Shown piece by piece: positions 50,922 through 61,830 of a stretch of DNA of 64,000 nucleotides. How positions within the stretch are numbered: the stretch's first letter is position 1; every line of letters begins with the position of its first letter. The notes beneath the pieces were generated by a model that saw only the letters and a list, made by a program, of their open reading frames with translations, made no database searches and was not told the origin of the DNA. Source of the stretch: Chrysoporthe austroafricana (lineage: Eukaryota > Ascomycota > Sordariomycetes > Diaporthales > Cryphonectriaceae); assembly GCA_001051155.2 (NCBI GenBank), contig JYIP02000005.1, forward strand, positions 2,976,001 to 3,040,000, written 5' to 3'. The position numbers were made by a program, and so were the translations under genes.

Positions 50922-52632
50922 CGCCGCCGCGGACACGCGCCCGCCTCCGTAGTTCTCCACCACCACTGCGACCTTCTTAGCCAGCTCGTCTGCCTCGGCG
51001 CGCGTCGCCGCCTCCGCGTACACGCGGCATGCGTTCTCAGTGCCTGACGCCCGTGCGAAGGAGCGTGCGTTGGTGTATTTCTTGACCAGCGCGTCAATCT
51101 CGGCCTGCGCTCCGAGGGGATGCGAGAGTCGGCGCTCCGCATCTGTAGTCTGGAACAAGTCCTTGTCACCCACCTCGACGCGTACCAGTCGGTTGGGAAG
51201 GTCAGTGTAGGTGTTCGCCCAATCCTTGAGGGTCCAGTCCTTGTGTGCGAGAATCACCTCCACCAGCAGCATGTCAGAAATAGCGTCGCCCACCGTCTGG
51301 TTGATGAGGTTGCCCACAGCCGCGAGCGTCTCAAGAGCGTCCTTCTGCGCAGGAGACTGCGGCTCCTTCTCACGGAATGTGCGCATCGCGTCGTTGGAGA
51401 ACAGCACGGTGCCGTGTCCATTGGCCTCGAAGTACACACCCACGTCGAAGTTGCACGCGGCGTGGTGCAGGTGCTTCACACCCGTAGGTGTGCAGACGAC
51501 CGGGAGTCGCAGGTTCTCCTGAATATATCTTGTACTAGCGCCGTTGGCATAGGCAGTCTGAACGACACCAATGCGCAGGTCATCCTCGATGCCGGCGGAG
51601 CGAGCGAGATCAGCGATAAACGATGCGGCCAAGGTTGCAATGCGGTCACCGTCGAGCATAAAGAAGCCTGTCTCGGCATCGGTCCAGTAGTAGATGAGAC
51701 GGTCGGCGTCGCCATCCAGGGAGCAGCATCTTACGCCGGCCTCGGGCTTTGGGTGTGGAGGCGCCCGCTGTTTGGTCTTGACGAAGTCGGCACCGCACTG
51801 AGCAGAAGAGATGGCTTAGCATGTCTAGTAACAGTTGGAATCAGAGAACACCTACCTCCAAATTCAACACCTCCGGCCGCAGGACATCGTCATTTACCAC
51901 CTTGACGTCGAAGGGCACCTTGTCCTTGGGAATATACTTCAGGAACTCGCTCAACTTGGGCCCTCCCACCCCGTTGGCGCAGTCGACAGACAGAGTTCCC
52001 TTGATCTTTCGACCCTTCAAGGCATGCACGAAGGCATCCGAGAACTTCTTGTAGTATCCGGCCTCACTGACCTCTCCATACGACTCGGGGGTGCCCTCGG
52101 TGTTGGTGGCTCTAGTGAGGTAGTGGAGCTGAGGTGTGGTCAGAATCTTGTAGTCGACGTACTCGGTGCCAGTGGCCTCGAGGGCATCGGCAAGGGCAGC
52201 AACGAGGGTGTGGCCCGATGGACGGGTATCGCGGCCGTACACGACCTTGGCGGGGGCCTTGAGATCGATCTTGAGCTGGGTCGCCAGAGCTTTGTAGGTG
52301 TCAAGAAGGTCCTTGTCGGAAGGGCTGTTGACCAGCTTGGTAGCATGGGACTCCCACTCCTGCTCGAGCATCTCACCCATTGGATCGACAACCTTCACGC
52401 CATTGTCCTTGGCCGGATTGTGGCTAGCCGTGACCATGACGCCGATGGTGGCGCCGCCAAGCTTCCGGCTCCGCAGTGCTGCCAGCAGGCCGACCCGAAA
52501 GGTCACCCCTTCGAGAAGGTCGGAGGACATGCGGAAACCGGCGGTGCCATACTTGTAGGCACTGCTAGCGGGAAGGGGGACGATGGGGTGCTTGGCCGAG
52601 GCGGCGAGGATCTTGTCGTCGTTGGAGGCCAT
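50910..52632 (-). CDS. AGM1: Phosphoacetylglucosamine mutase (UDP-GlcNAc / chitin precursor synthesis)
   Basis: It interconverts GlcNAc-6-P and GlcNAc-1-P in the cytosol, a step to UDP-GlcNAc for chitin and glycosylation. Two exons, 52632-51856 and 51797-50910, with a 58-nt intron, give 554 residues, the usual length. The catalytic phosphoserine S70 lies in TASHNPAKDNGVK. The Mg2+ loop is D287-G-D-A-D291-R. The sugar-binding region has the NGHGTVLFS block. The phosphate-binding loop RASGTENACRVY spans R508-E513. The start is the ATG that opens MASNDDKI; upstream in-frame codons are not protein-like. After the TAG, the frame continues open for 116 codons (see the extension entry). It is divergent from MUS81, with 852 bp between. 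Confidence 0.96.
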
Positions 52633-53484
52633 GATGGATGGAGCTTGTGTCAGAGAACCAAAATGCGATGACAACAAGTGTGGGGGGATGAGATGACAAG
52701 AGCAACGGCGGGGCAAGCAAGGGATCGAAAGATGGGATGAAGAGCGGTATTTATATTAACGGGGAGCTGAGGTTGCTGAGCTGTTCAAGCCAGCATGCAT
52801 GGCATCAACCCCTGACAACCCTGAGAGCTCCCCTCCATTGCGTTCTTGGATCCAGGCATCTCCTCCAAGCTACCCCGCTGCTTCTGGAAGTACTCCGAAC
52901 ATGCCCACTTGGGCCAATGCAAGTACCTCAGCAACGCTGCCACCAAACTCCTGACGTTCGTATGCGATGTGGCTACTAGAGGAAGAGGCTTAGCGCTGTC
53001 ATACGCCCGCCGTCGTATTGACCGCTACGAGGCTGGCCCGATCTAAAAGTGATCGGAATCATGCAGCGATTGCATTGATTCCTGTACCAGTACCTGAGTA
53101 GACAGCAACGGCCTCTATGCATTCAATTAGACCTGTGGGCGTATGCTGAGTAGTGTCGCTATCAGATTCTCGTTGGGACCACATACAGAAAGCGATAGTG
53201 ACCCTGATCGCTAGTTCGCTCGGTATCTAGTAGTGTTAGCGGGCCTGCCCCCTGTCTCTCGCCTCCTCGACTTGACTGACGTCAACGCGACCAGACGCGT
53301 TCTCCTGTGCACCAAGAGCTGTTCACTCTGGCAACCATCACCAGATGTTTACTTGCTGTTTTATTTGATTTTTTGGTTGATTGATCGCTCTGCTTGTGGC
53401 TGTCCGTGTTGCTACCCCACACAACCACTAAACCACCTTTTCCATGCTCAGGACAGCCTACTGGCTCATCACCCACGTAGCGCC
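52633..53484. promoter_or_regulatory. Divergent promoter region AGM1 / MUS81
   Basis: 852 bp between two start codons. A TATTTATATTAA element near 52749 could serve AGM1. No further feature was recognised. Confidence 0.5.
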
Positions 53485-55299
53485 ATGCCTCTCGAAGATG
53501 AAGAGTGCGCGAACCCACTCCTCCTCTCATGGGTGAAGGATTGGTACGATACAGCGAGAGAACGGAACTCGAAGGGCGTTACTACGTACAAGCACGCATA
53601 TAACAGCCTGAAGGCATGCCCCATCGCTTTCGATCACCCGTCCCGGCTACAACAGCTCAAGGGTTTCGGCCCCAAGCTGTGCGAGAGGCTCACGGTCTTG
53701 CTCCAAAAGCACTGCGACGAAAATGGACTGCCCATGCCAGAGCACCCAATGGCGTCAAGAAAACGAAAGGGGACCAGCGGAGCGACTGCAGTAGGGACGG
53801 GAGGAATAGACGATGACGATGACAACGACGGCGCTGAAGCTGGGCCATCAGCCCCACCAGCAAAGAAGCCCAGGAAGATCAAACAATACGTTCCGGCCTA
53901 CCGGTCAGGTGCATACGCTTTGGTAGTTGCCTTGTCAGAGATAGATCCAGACGCGCCTCTCGGGATGGCCAAGCAGGACTTGATCGAGGCGGCACAACCA
54001 TATTCCGACTCGTCGTTTACAGCACCCAGTGATCCTGGCAAGTTCTACACAGCCTGGAATTCGATGAAAACGCTATTGCAGAAGGAGATAGTGTACGAGC
54101 GTGGAAGGCCTACGAAGAGGTATGCGCTGACGGACGAGGGCTGGGAGGTTGCCCGAAAGATTCAAGAGGCAATGGCTGCTGGTGGCACTAGGCAGGCGAG
54201 AAGAGACGAGTCCGGCAGTGCCGCTGTCAGAGTTACCAATGCAACATCGGAGCCTCTACACGCGGCTCTCGTTGGCCGTGAAAGGGATGAACCCGATGAT
54301 GAACTCGACACCAGGCCAAAATATGACGATGTGGTCACGAATGGCCCAGCCATCTCGAGCGATTCTTCTCTACCAGCGTTCACGCCAATCATACTTAACC
54401 CCGGTTCATTTACGGTCCATCTTGTACTGGATGTACGAGAAGTACGAGCGAAGACCGATCGAGACTACATGCAAGAGGAGCTAACCAAGAAAGGCGTTCG
54501 GCCCATCATGCGGGCTCTGGAGCTCGGTGATGCCCAATGGATCGCCAAATGCGGTGATCAGGACTTCTTGCGGCGATCAGGCGCGGAGGGCGATGAGATC
54601 GTTCTGGACTATATTCTTGAACGAAAGCGACTTGACGACTTGATTGGCAGTATCAAGGATGGCCGCTTCCACGAACAAAAGTTTCGACTGAAGAGATCCG
54701 GAGTGAAGCACGTCACCTATCTTGTCGAAGAGATCTCGCTCGACCAACACCACTTCCAAAAATACGAAGAATCTGTCCAATCTGCCATCGCGTCGACACA
54801 GGTGGTTAATGGCTTTACTGTGAAGAAGACGCACAATATGGACCATTCCATACGATACCTTGCGAGGATGACGCAGGCGCTCAAGAAGAAATACGAGAGC
54901 AGACCTCTGAAAGTCATCCCGACGAGGGTCATCACGGCACAGAACTATCTGCCTCTTTTGCATCACCTTCGAGCAAAGGAGCCCGGATCAGATTATTATA
55001 TTACTTACCCAGCATTTGCATCGTTAGTGTCGAAGTCAGACATGCTAACCCTACGAGATTTATTTCTCAAGATGCTCATGTGTATAAGGGGCGTTACAGG
55101 CGAGAAAGCGATGGCAATACAGAACATCTGGAAGACGCCATATGACTTTGTGAAGGCATTTGAGCGATGTGGCCCTGGGGAGGAGGGCAAGAAGAGGAGG
55201 CGAGAGCTGGTGTCAAGCCAGTTGGGAAACAAGGTCAAGAGCAAGCAGATAGGCAAGGCTCTAAGCGCCAAAATCGCGGGGGTATGGGGCGACGCTTGA
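53485..55299 (+). CDS. MUS81: Crossover junction endonuclease Mus81
   Basis: The catalytic subunit of the Mus81-Eme1/Mms4 structure-selective nuclease that cuts branched DNA at stalled forks and in meiosis. A single exon encodes 604 residues from ATG 53485, which opens the typical fungal CANPLLLSWVKDW start. The N-terminal helix-hairpin-helix (LKGFGPKLCERL) and an acidic linker are followed by the winged-helix region (YRSGAYALVVAL ... PTKRYALTDEGW). The XPF-type ERCC4 nuclease has D316-V-R-E319 and the catalytic E379-R-K-R-L-D-D motif. A C-terminal helix-hairpin-helix follows. The frame is open a further 84 codons upstream but only from a non-ATG codon, with no conservation visible. It is convergent with RIB5 141 bp away. 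Confidence 0.97.
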   Translation: MPLEDEECANPLLLSWVKDWYDTARERNSKGVTTYKHAYNSLKACPIAFDHPSRLQQLKGFGPKLCERLTVLLQKHCDENGLPMPEHPMASRKRKGTSGATAVGTGGIDDDDDNDGAEAGPSAPPAKKPRKIKQYVPAYRSGAYALVVALSEIDPDAPLGMAKQDLIEAAQPYSDSSFTAPSDPGKFYTAWNSMKTLLQKEIVYERGRPTKRYALTDEGWEVARKIQEAMAAGGTRQARRDESGSAAVRVTNATSEPLHAALVGRERDEPDDELDTRPKYDDVVTNGPAISSDSSLPAFTPIILNPGSFTVHLVLDVREVRAKTDRDYMQEELTKKGVRPIMRALELGDAQWIAKCGDQDFLRRSGAEGDEIVLDYILERKRLDDLIGSIKDGRFHEQKFRLKRSGVKHVTYLVEEISLDQHHFQKYEESVQSAIASTQVVNGFTVKKTHNMDHSIRYLARMTQALKKKYESRPLKVIPTRVITAQNYLPLLHHLRAKEPGSDYYITYPAFASLVSKSDMLTLRDLFLKMLMCIRGVTGEKAMAIQNIWKTPYDFVKAFERCGPGEEGKKRRRELVSSQLGNKVKSKQIGKALSAKIAGVWGDA

Positions 55300-55440
55300 G
55301 GAAATATCTCTCTGTTTCACACTGATGGGTATCCTGCACCGTCCAGACCGGCAGCTCATACATGTACACAGTAAATCACAAACTGTAATAGAAGGGCTGA
55401 CGTCTGTCACCTATGATCTTTTGTAACCTCGTATGTCCCC

Positions 55441-56216
55441 TTATGAAGTGTGGCCACCCAGTCCTTGAGCCACAATCTTCTGTACCGTCTTCTCAAGCTC
55501 CTTCACAAAGGGCAACGATCCGCCCTCGCCTATCCACAGCATACTCTTCTCGGCATACTTCGCCATCATATCCACCTCGACATTCACCGAGTCGCCGACG
55601 CTCTTTCCGGCAATCACCGCCTTCTCCTGGGTGTACGCGATAAGCATCACCTCCCACCACCCCTCCTCATCGTCCACCTTGGTCACCGTCAAGCTCGTCC
55701 CGTCCAGGGCCACGTAGCCCTTGTACACGACATACCGCAGGACGTCCTTCTTGGCCGGCGCGAACCGGATCGTCACCGCGTTGCCGTCAGGCTCCTTCTT
55801 GAGGATGGTCGCGGTAGTGTCCACGTGGCCCTGGACAAAGTGCCCGCCCATGCGCGTATCGGCGCGCACGGCCCGCTCCAGGTTCACGTGCGAGTCCTTG
55901 GCGAGGGCGCCGAGGTTGGTGATGCGCAGGGTCTCCGGGGCCACACCGACAGTGAAGGACGGGGCCGGGGTGGTGGTGAAGGTCACCACGGTGAGACAGA
56001 CGCCGTTGACGGCGATGGAGTCGCCCTCGTGGCAGTCTGCGAGGAGGGTAGAGGTGCTGGGCAGGGAGATGGTCAGGGATGTGCCCCCTGTGGCATCGGA
56101 GGGGTTGAGCTCGGCGACGACTGCGGGCTGTCAGTATCACCGCCAGTCATGAGTGAGCCTGGTGTGGGTGGATGATGGATCTTACCCCCTATCTCTTCGA
56201 CGATGCCAGTGAACAT
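55441..56216 (-). CDS. RIB5: Riboflavin synthase (alpha chain)
   Basis: It dismutates two 6,7-dimethyl-8-ribityllumazine molecules to riboflavin plus a pyrimidinedione, the last step of vitamin B2 synthesis. Two exons, 56216-56186 and 56120-55441, joined by a 65-nt intron after only ten codons, give 236 residues. The N-terminus is the invariant MFTGIVEEIG. Two lumazine-binding (Greek-key) repeats are visible: repeat 1 with DSIAVNGVCLTVV and the GGHFVQGHVDTTATI junction; repeat 2 with YVALDGTSLTVTKV. The C-terminal helix needed for trimerisation (FVKELEKTVQKIV) is present. It is divergent from the cysteinyl-tRNA synthetase gene. Confidence 0.97.
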
Positions 56217-57028
56217 TTTGTTATATTACCTCGTCTCTATTTATATTATGTTTGATGTGAACTTGGGAGGAGTCAGGCACTGGATGTAGGAGTAGCCTTT
56301 CAGATGAAGCTAGATTAATATGAAGAAGCTTAGGGTATATGATGGTTTGTCCTCATAGGCAATCGGCGTGCGCGGATCATGGCGGGGTTGTAGCTTTCAG
56401 ACTTTCAGGGTCCCTGCTGAGCTCTTCTCGGAGCCGGTCTCGGCAGCTGCAGAGCTACACTAAGTATATCGACATCAGTGTCCTGGACTCGGAGACTCAG
56501 TCCCCATGGACTTTCTGCAGTGTAACAATAGAGACTCGATCTGAGTACTATGGTAGATGACATGGTCGGCACCCTTGGTGGCTGACCATCAATCTGTGCT
56601 CCGAAACACATCCTGTCATCTGAGTCACTTGAGTTTTGGTATGCGAAGAGTCAGAACCCGGCTGGCAGACCTGGACAACATGCGACAGGTGGTCTCCTTC
56701 ACCACTAGCAGCAAGGACAAAGAGTCCAGTTGTTGTGGTGTCCCTATATGAGATTGGCAAGGCCTCGTCTCGTACTGCTGTAGATATGAAATTCTATTTC
56801 TGGCATTGAACAATAGCTTCACACGCTGTTAAGTGCATGGGTCACTGCCAAGGCGGGGCTGGCTAGCCATGCTATTATGGTACAAGTAGCGTCTGAAGCC
56901 GTGGCGTGGGGTAGTAATGGTCTGCAGAAAGTCATCAAAGCACCCCACCTTCAAAACTCCCTCCTTCTGTCACGGAACAACACCTTGGCTCGCGCTCGCG
57001 TGATGTGACTCAAAAGTCCAAGCTACGG
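56217..57028. promoter_or_regulatory. Divergent promoter region RIB5 / cysteinyl-tRNA synthetase
   Basis: 812 bp between divergent starts. A TATTTATATTATG element lies directly upstream of RIB5 (near 56238). No RNA gene or further frame was recognised. Confidence 0.5.
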
Positions 57029-59881
57029 ATGAATCACCTCCTCAGATGGTCCAGTGCTAAACCCATATCCCTTCCCCACTCTCTTCTCCGGTAAGCTCTG
57101 CTCTTGCAACGAGCCCTCCATCAGCGAACTAATATCTGAGGCCAGCTGGCAATGCGCATCGCGTAACCCCGCCATCACCACATTCATTTTCAGACATTCG
57201 GCCAGAATGGCTTCGACCACCCGACAACAGCCAGCTTGGGCTGCTCCCAAACCCCTCGCAGACAATGTCACCATCCCAGACCTCGCCATCTACAACTCCT
57301 TGACCAGGAGGAAGGACAAGTTCGTGCCAATCAGTGCCGATGGCAAGACGGTCCTGTGGTACACCTGCGGTCCGACCGTTTACGACGATGCGCACCTTGG
57401 CCAGTAAGTCTTCCTGTGGATTTTGAGGCCGTGTGTACATTTCCACCTGTGAGAAACCCATCCGTGGGTTCTGTCGGGCCTTGAGAGCAACCCAGCAGGG
57501 CATGCGCCCCAGGACCCGTCTTTGCTGACCATCGGCCGCGCAGTGCTCGGAACTATGTCTCAACAGACGTCGTGAGGCGCATCGTCCAATATTACTTCGG
57601 CTTCAACGTCAAGTTCGTTATGAACATAACCGACATTGACGACAAGATTATCCTCCGGGCCAGGCAACAGCATCTCCTGGCAAGCTTTCGCAAAGACCAT
57701 TCCGAAGTCGATGAGCATGTCCTCTCCACGGCCAGGGCAGCCTTCAAGGCCTATCTGAAGAAGAACCTCCCCCTAATACCCGAGGACACCACTCCAGAAT
57801 CCTACGAGTTGGAGAAGAACAAGGCTTACGGGAGGGTTCTGGAGGGGAGGGCCCTTGATGGTGACAACGAAACACCCGGCGACAAGGAGGCCAAGCTCAA
57901 GATGCACATGAATACTGCAAATTCTGCCGCCACCGCCTTGCAGCTCTCCATCGGACCTGATCAGTTCTACGCCGATGCCGAGGATGTACTTTTGCCATAC
58001 TTGGACTCGTTGAACGGCTCGTCCGTGGACTCGAAAGATTACACCATCTTCACCAAATTGACCCAAAAATTTGAGAACCGCTTCTTTGAGGATATGCACG
58101 CCCTCAATGTTCTCGACCCAGATGTTCTCACACGAGTCACGGAATACGTACCTGAGATCGTGACTTTTATCGAGAAGATCATATCAAACGGCTTTGCTTA
58201 TTCAACTCCCGATGGATCAGTCTACTTTGACATAGCTTCCTTTGAGAAGGCTGGCCAGTACGTGACCCCAAGATCATGACGCAAGGCTCAGTAGTCTCGT
58301 GAATATGTTGTGCTGACGTCTGCTTGCAGTCCTTATGCTCGGCTTGAACCATGGAGTCGGAATGACAAGGCCCTCCAGGCTGACGGAGAGGGCTCGCTGG
58401 CCAGCAAGACCACCACAAAGCGCAACGATGCTGATTTTGCGCTGTGGAAGGCAAGCAAAGCAGGCGAGCCATCTTGGCCAAGTCCGTGGGGCGAGGGACG
58501 GCCAGGATGGCACATCGAGTGCTCAGTCATGGCCTCTGAAGTGCTCGGGGAGAAGCTGGACATCCATTCCGGAGGTGTCGACCTGCGTTTTCCTCATCAC
58601 GACAACGAATTGGCGCAATCCGAGGCGTACTGGGGAAGCAAAGATCAGTGGACGAACTATTTCTTGCACATGGGACACCTCAGCATTGCAGGTGCGAAGA
58701 TGAGCAAATCCCTCAAGAACTTCACAACGATCAGGAAAGCTCTCGAGAGGGAAGAGTGGACTTACCGTAGTCTCCGCATTGCTTTCTTGCTCGGCGCATG
58801 GGAAAGCGGTATTGAGGTTACAGATGAGATCATCCGCGCGACTACATCATTCGAGGACAAGATGAACAACTTTTTCTACAAGGCCTCAGACGCTGCAAGA
58901 ATCGCAGGAGAGAGAGGATCCGTGGCCACTTACAACGCTGTCGGTGCTGATACCGAAGAGAAGATCGAAGAAGCAAAGGCTAAGGCCGAAGCAGCCAGGA
59001 AACAGATACTGGAAGTCCACAAGCAGGCCGAAGAGGACGTGGACACGGCCTTCCGCGACTCCTTCAATACGCCTGCGGCGATGAGAGCCATCTCCGATCT
59101 TGTGACAAGATACAACGTCATGGCGGACGTGCCTGATGACGCAACCCTGACGATTGCGCGGTGGATAACAAGAATATTGACAATACTGGGACTGGACTCG
59201 AAGGCGGATGTGAGCGACACATCCCGGGTGGCCTGGTCTGGCGTTGACATACCATCCGAAGCGCAGCCTTTCATTTACCCTGTTTCACAGCTGCGCGATG
59301 AAGTCCGCGAGAAGACCCGTTCTGGTGCTCTGGACCACTCACTACTAATCCAGATAGCGGACGAGGTAAAGCCTACGGCATCAGTGTCCAATGGGGCTGC
59401 GGAGAAGTACAAGCAGGTGTTCACGCAGTTCCAGACGGACGTCAAGAGGCTTGCTAGCGAGAAGGCGCCCGCCAAGGAAATTCTTGCCCTCTGCGATCAG
59501 CTTCGCGATACTCGCCTTTGGGACCTTGACATCTACCTGGAGGATCGTGACAGACAACCTGCCCTAGTCCGACCCGTAGATAAGACGGTCAAAGAGGCCC
59601 GTCTGGAGCGCGAGCGTGCTGCCGCCGAGAAGGCTGCGGCCAAGGCCAAGAGGGAGGCCGAAGAGGCTGAGAAGAAGAGGCAGGCAGATGAAAAAGCCAA
59701 GATCAGTCACCTCGAGATGTTCAAGACGGCGGAGTTCTCGGCTTGGGATGAAAATGGTATACCGACCAAGGACGCCAATAGCGAGGAGATCACCAAAAGC
59801 AGGCAGAAGAAGCTGCAGAAGGACTGGCAAAGGCAAAAGAAGTTGCACGAGGACTGGCTCAAGAGGCAGGGAGCAGCGTAG
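57029..59881 (+). CDS. Cysteinyl-tRNA synthetase, apparently dual cytosolic/mitochondrial
   Basis: A class I synthetase charging tRNA-Cys. Core exons from the second ATG (57207): 57207-57403, 57544-58257 and 58330-59881, giving 820 residues. C54-G-P-T-V-Y has a zinc ligand. The HIGH motif appears as H63-L-G-H66, with H66 split by intron 1. GWHIECS and HHDNE supply the other Zn ligands. K427-M-S-K-S is the ATP loop. A eukaryote-type insertion lies at the start of exon 2. The Lys/Glu-rich C-terminal extension ends in DWLKRQGAA. An upstream ATG (57029) with exon 57029-57090 and an intron 57091-57193 (GTAAGC...TTTTCAG) joins in frame to 57207, adding 25 residues rich in Arg, Ser and Leu with no acidic residue, a classical mitochondrial presequence. 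So 845- and 820-residue forms are expected from one gene. Confidence 0.93.
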
Positions 59882-60145
59882 AAGTCTGGGGAACGGAGCA
59901 TCTTGGGGTCGTTCAATCATTGCGTTGCTCAATGAAGGCACAGCGGTCTGTTTTTTTTTGGAGCAGGGACTTATCGACTCCTTGCTGAGGGGAGATCCTC
60001 GACCAGTCCCGGTCATACATAGAGTTCTAATCGAAAAAAGACTCCCAATCATCTCATCCGCAATCAGCCCATCATGCTCCAGGAACCCTGTCTTGTCCAG
60101 TCTGCTCTCACACTAGAGCTCGGTAGACCGCAGCATTCGTTCACC

Positions 60146-60388
60146 CTACTGCTTCTTGCCACCCTGCCTCTGAGCATCAGCTCGGCGAAAAGCCTCCAGA
60201 ATCTCGTCCCCCTCGCGAATACTCTCAGACGTCATGTCCAGCCCGTAAGAGTACTGGAAGTTGAGTCTGTCACCTTAACCGTCCTTGACCATCTGGTAGT
60301 TGGACTGGCCGGCGGAACCCGTCGACGAGGAGGCTGCCCGGCCCTGGCCGCCGCTGGAGGAGGCCGACTCGTTCTTGTTAGACGGCAT
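60146..60388 (-). pseudogene. Small conserved-type fungal protein interrupted by one in-frame TAA
   Basis: The frame opens at ATG 60388 (MPSNKNES, then a Ser/Gly-rich segment and SNYQMVKDG), meets TAA at 60275-60277, and continues in the same frame with GDRLNFQYSYGLDM, a Glu-rich helix and a final GGKKQ to TAG at 60146-60148. That makes 80 codons in all. The part after the stop is clearly coding in character. The pattern (GY)G-x-R-x-x-F-Q-x-SYGL-x-M matches a small conserved fungal protein I recall only in general terms, where a Tyr stands at the stop position. No acceptable intron removes the TAA; the shortest option, a 36-nt GTCAAG...TTCCAG, would delete the motif. It could be a sequencing error, a natural null allele or a recoded codon. 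The function is unknown. Confidence 0.6.
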
Positions 60389-61028
60389 CTTGTGCAGGAT
60401 TTCTCCGGGACGTATGGCTTGTAAGTCTGTGATTGGGAGAAGTAAGAGATGGACTGTTTGAATTTTGACCTTCTGTGTAATCAAGTGGTGCGGTTTTGAA
60501 TGTCCTTATGAATCCTACCGGGGAAAAGCATAGGCCCTCTCTGCTGTTGAGGTTGGACTGGACGAGGTTAAATATGAGTGAGATTGAGCTTAGCATTTGC
60601 ACCTGCGAGCAAAGTTTGTTTATTTTGCTCTACGCTTTCACAAAACATTCTTAGCACCTCAATAATGTCCTGGGTGGCACGGTACTGTGTACTCGGTACC
60701 CTGGCCGGGCTGGAACCTGGCTGGGAAAGGTGCCGCTGGTCTGCAGAGCTCTCCACAAACGCAGATGCAGAGTTGACTCACGCCGGATGCCTCGTACAGG
60801 ATTCTCCCCACTCAACCTTCCCAGCCGCGACGTTATTTTGTATAAAGGCCCCGGGCCTGTGAGCCCTGGGCGCCCGGCTGTCAACCCAGCGTCTATGGCT
60901 ACCTTGTCGTGCAGTTACAGACGGCCGCCTGATATCACGAACTCGTAGTATCGTAACATACGTGCGGGAGTGTGGCACAGCTTCACTACGCTGGACGAAA
61001 CATCACCCCCGAACACAAACCCGAAGTG
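60389..61028. promoter_or_regulatory. Divergent intergenic region
   Basis: 640 bp between the small gene (minus) and a GNAT gene (plus). No gene was seen. Confidence 0.45.
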
Positions 61029-61830
61029 ATGGCCCGCTCAGGAGACATCCGCATCCGGCAGGCTGAGCCCGACGATGTAGACGCCGTCACCGACGTCCTA
61101 ATAGCAGCCATGCCGGAAGACAGGGACTGGTGGGATTACCGATACCTGCACCGGCTCGAGCACCCAGACGAACACAGGAAGTTCTTCCGCCTCCTCGTCC
61201 AGACATGGATCTCGCCCGCGTTCGAGGACTGGGCCGTCGTCGTCGCGGAAGTGTACGATGAGGCGGTCGAGGCGTGGCGGACCGGCGCCTACGCGGCGTG
61301 GAACGTGGCGTACGTGAACTTCAGGAGGCACGGCGAGGGGTATAGGTCCCCCAGCAGTAAGTAGGAGAAAAAAAACAAAAGGAACCACCTGTCTCAATCT
61401 ATACATGCCCGCGGCACCTGACGATGCACACTCCATTGCAGCCTCCGACGTCCTCCTCGCCGCCGGCGCCGCGACCCGGCGGGACGCCAACCCGGCGCAC
61501 GCCGCTGCGCACTCGCGCGCGGCCGACGAGGGGCACGAGAAGTACCTCGACCCCGTGTACGGGACGGAGCAGATCTACCTCAACGCGCTGGGCACGCACC
61601 CGTCCTTCGCCCGCCGCGGGCTGGCGAGGAGGTTGGTCCGGTGGGGTATGGACCGCGCGGCGCGGGACGGGGTCGTCGCCACGCTGCAGTCGGCGCCGAT
61701 GGCGAGGGCCGTGTACCCGCGCTTCGGGTTCGAGGAGCTGGGTATGGTCACCGCGCAGGTGGAGGGCGAGCAGGAGAGGACCTTTTTGTGGCCTATGGTG
61801 TGGGACCCGAAGAAGGAGGCGCGAGAGTGA
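61029..61830 (+). CDS. GNAT-family N-acetyltransferase
   Basis: A cytosolic acetyltransferase of the common fungal GNAT type, 238 residues in two exons, 61029-61356 and 61442-61830, with an 85-nt intron. The start IRIRQAEPDDVDAVTDVLIAA is the canonical beta1-alpha1 of GNATs. The acetyl-CoA site is in exon 2: YLNALGTHPSFARRGLARRL with the R-R-G-L-A loop. The following RDGVVATLQSAPMARAVYPRFGFEELG is the beta5/alpha4 Tyr-x-x-x-GF end. The Ala/Arg-rich segment at the start of exon 2 is variable in the family. The substrate is unknown. The start is the first ATG in frame; the upstream open part has only GTG. It is not closely similar to the GNAT at 43.6 kb. Convergent with MED16. Confidence 0.9.

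Noticed and set aside
53233..53484. 84-codon N-terminal extension of Mus81
   Set aside because: It opens only with a non-ATG codon and contains T-rich UTR-like sequence; the ATG at 53485 starts the conserved N-terminus.
57033..57206. Non-AUG N-terminal extension of cysteinyl-tRNA synthetase in the unspliced frame
   Set aside because: A spliced ATG exon in the same place gives a far better mitochondrial presequence, so a GTG start is unnecessary.
60240..60278. 36-nt intron (GTCAAG...TTCCAG) removing the TAA in the small gene
   Set aside because: Shorter than any other intron here and it would delete the motif around the stop.
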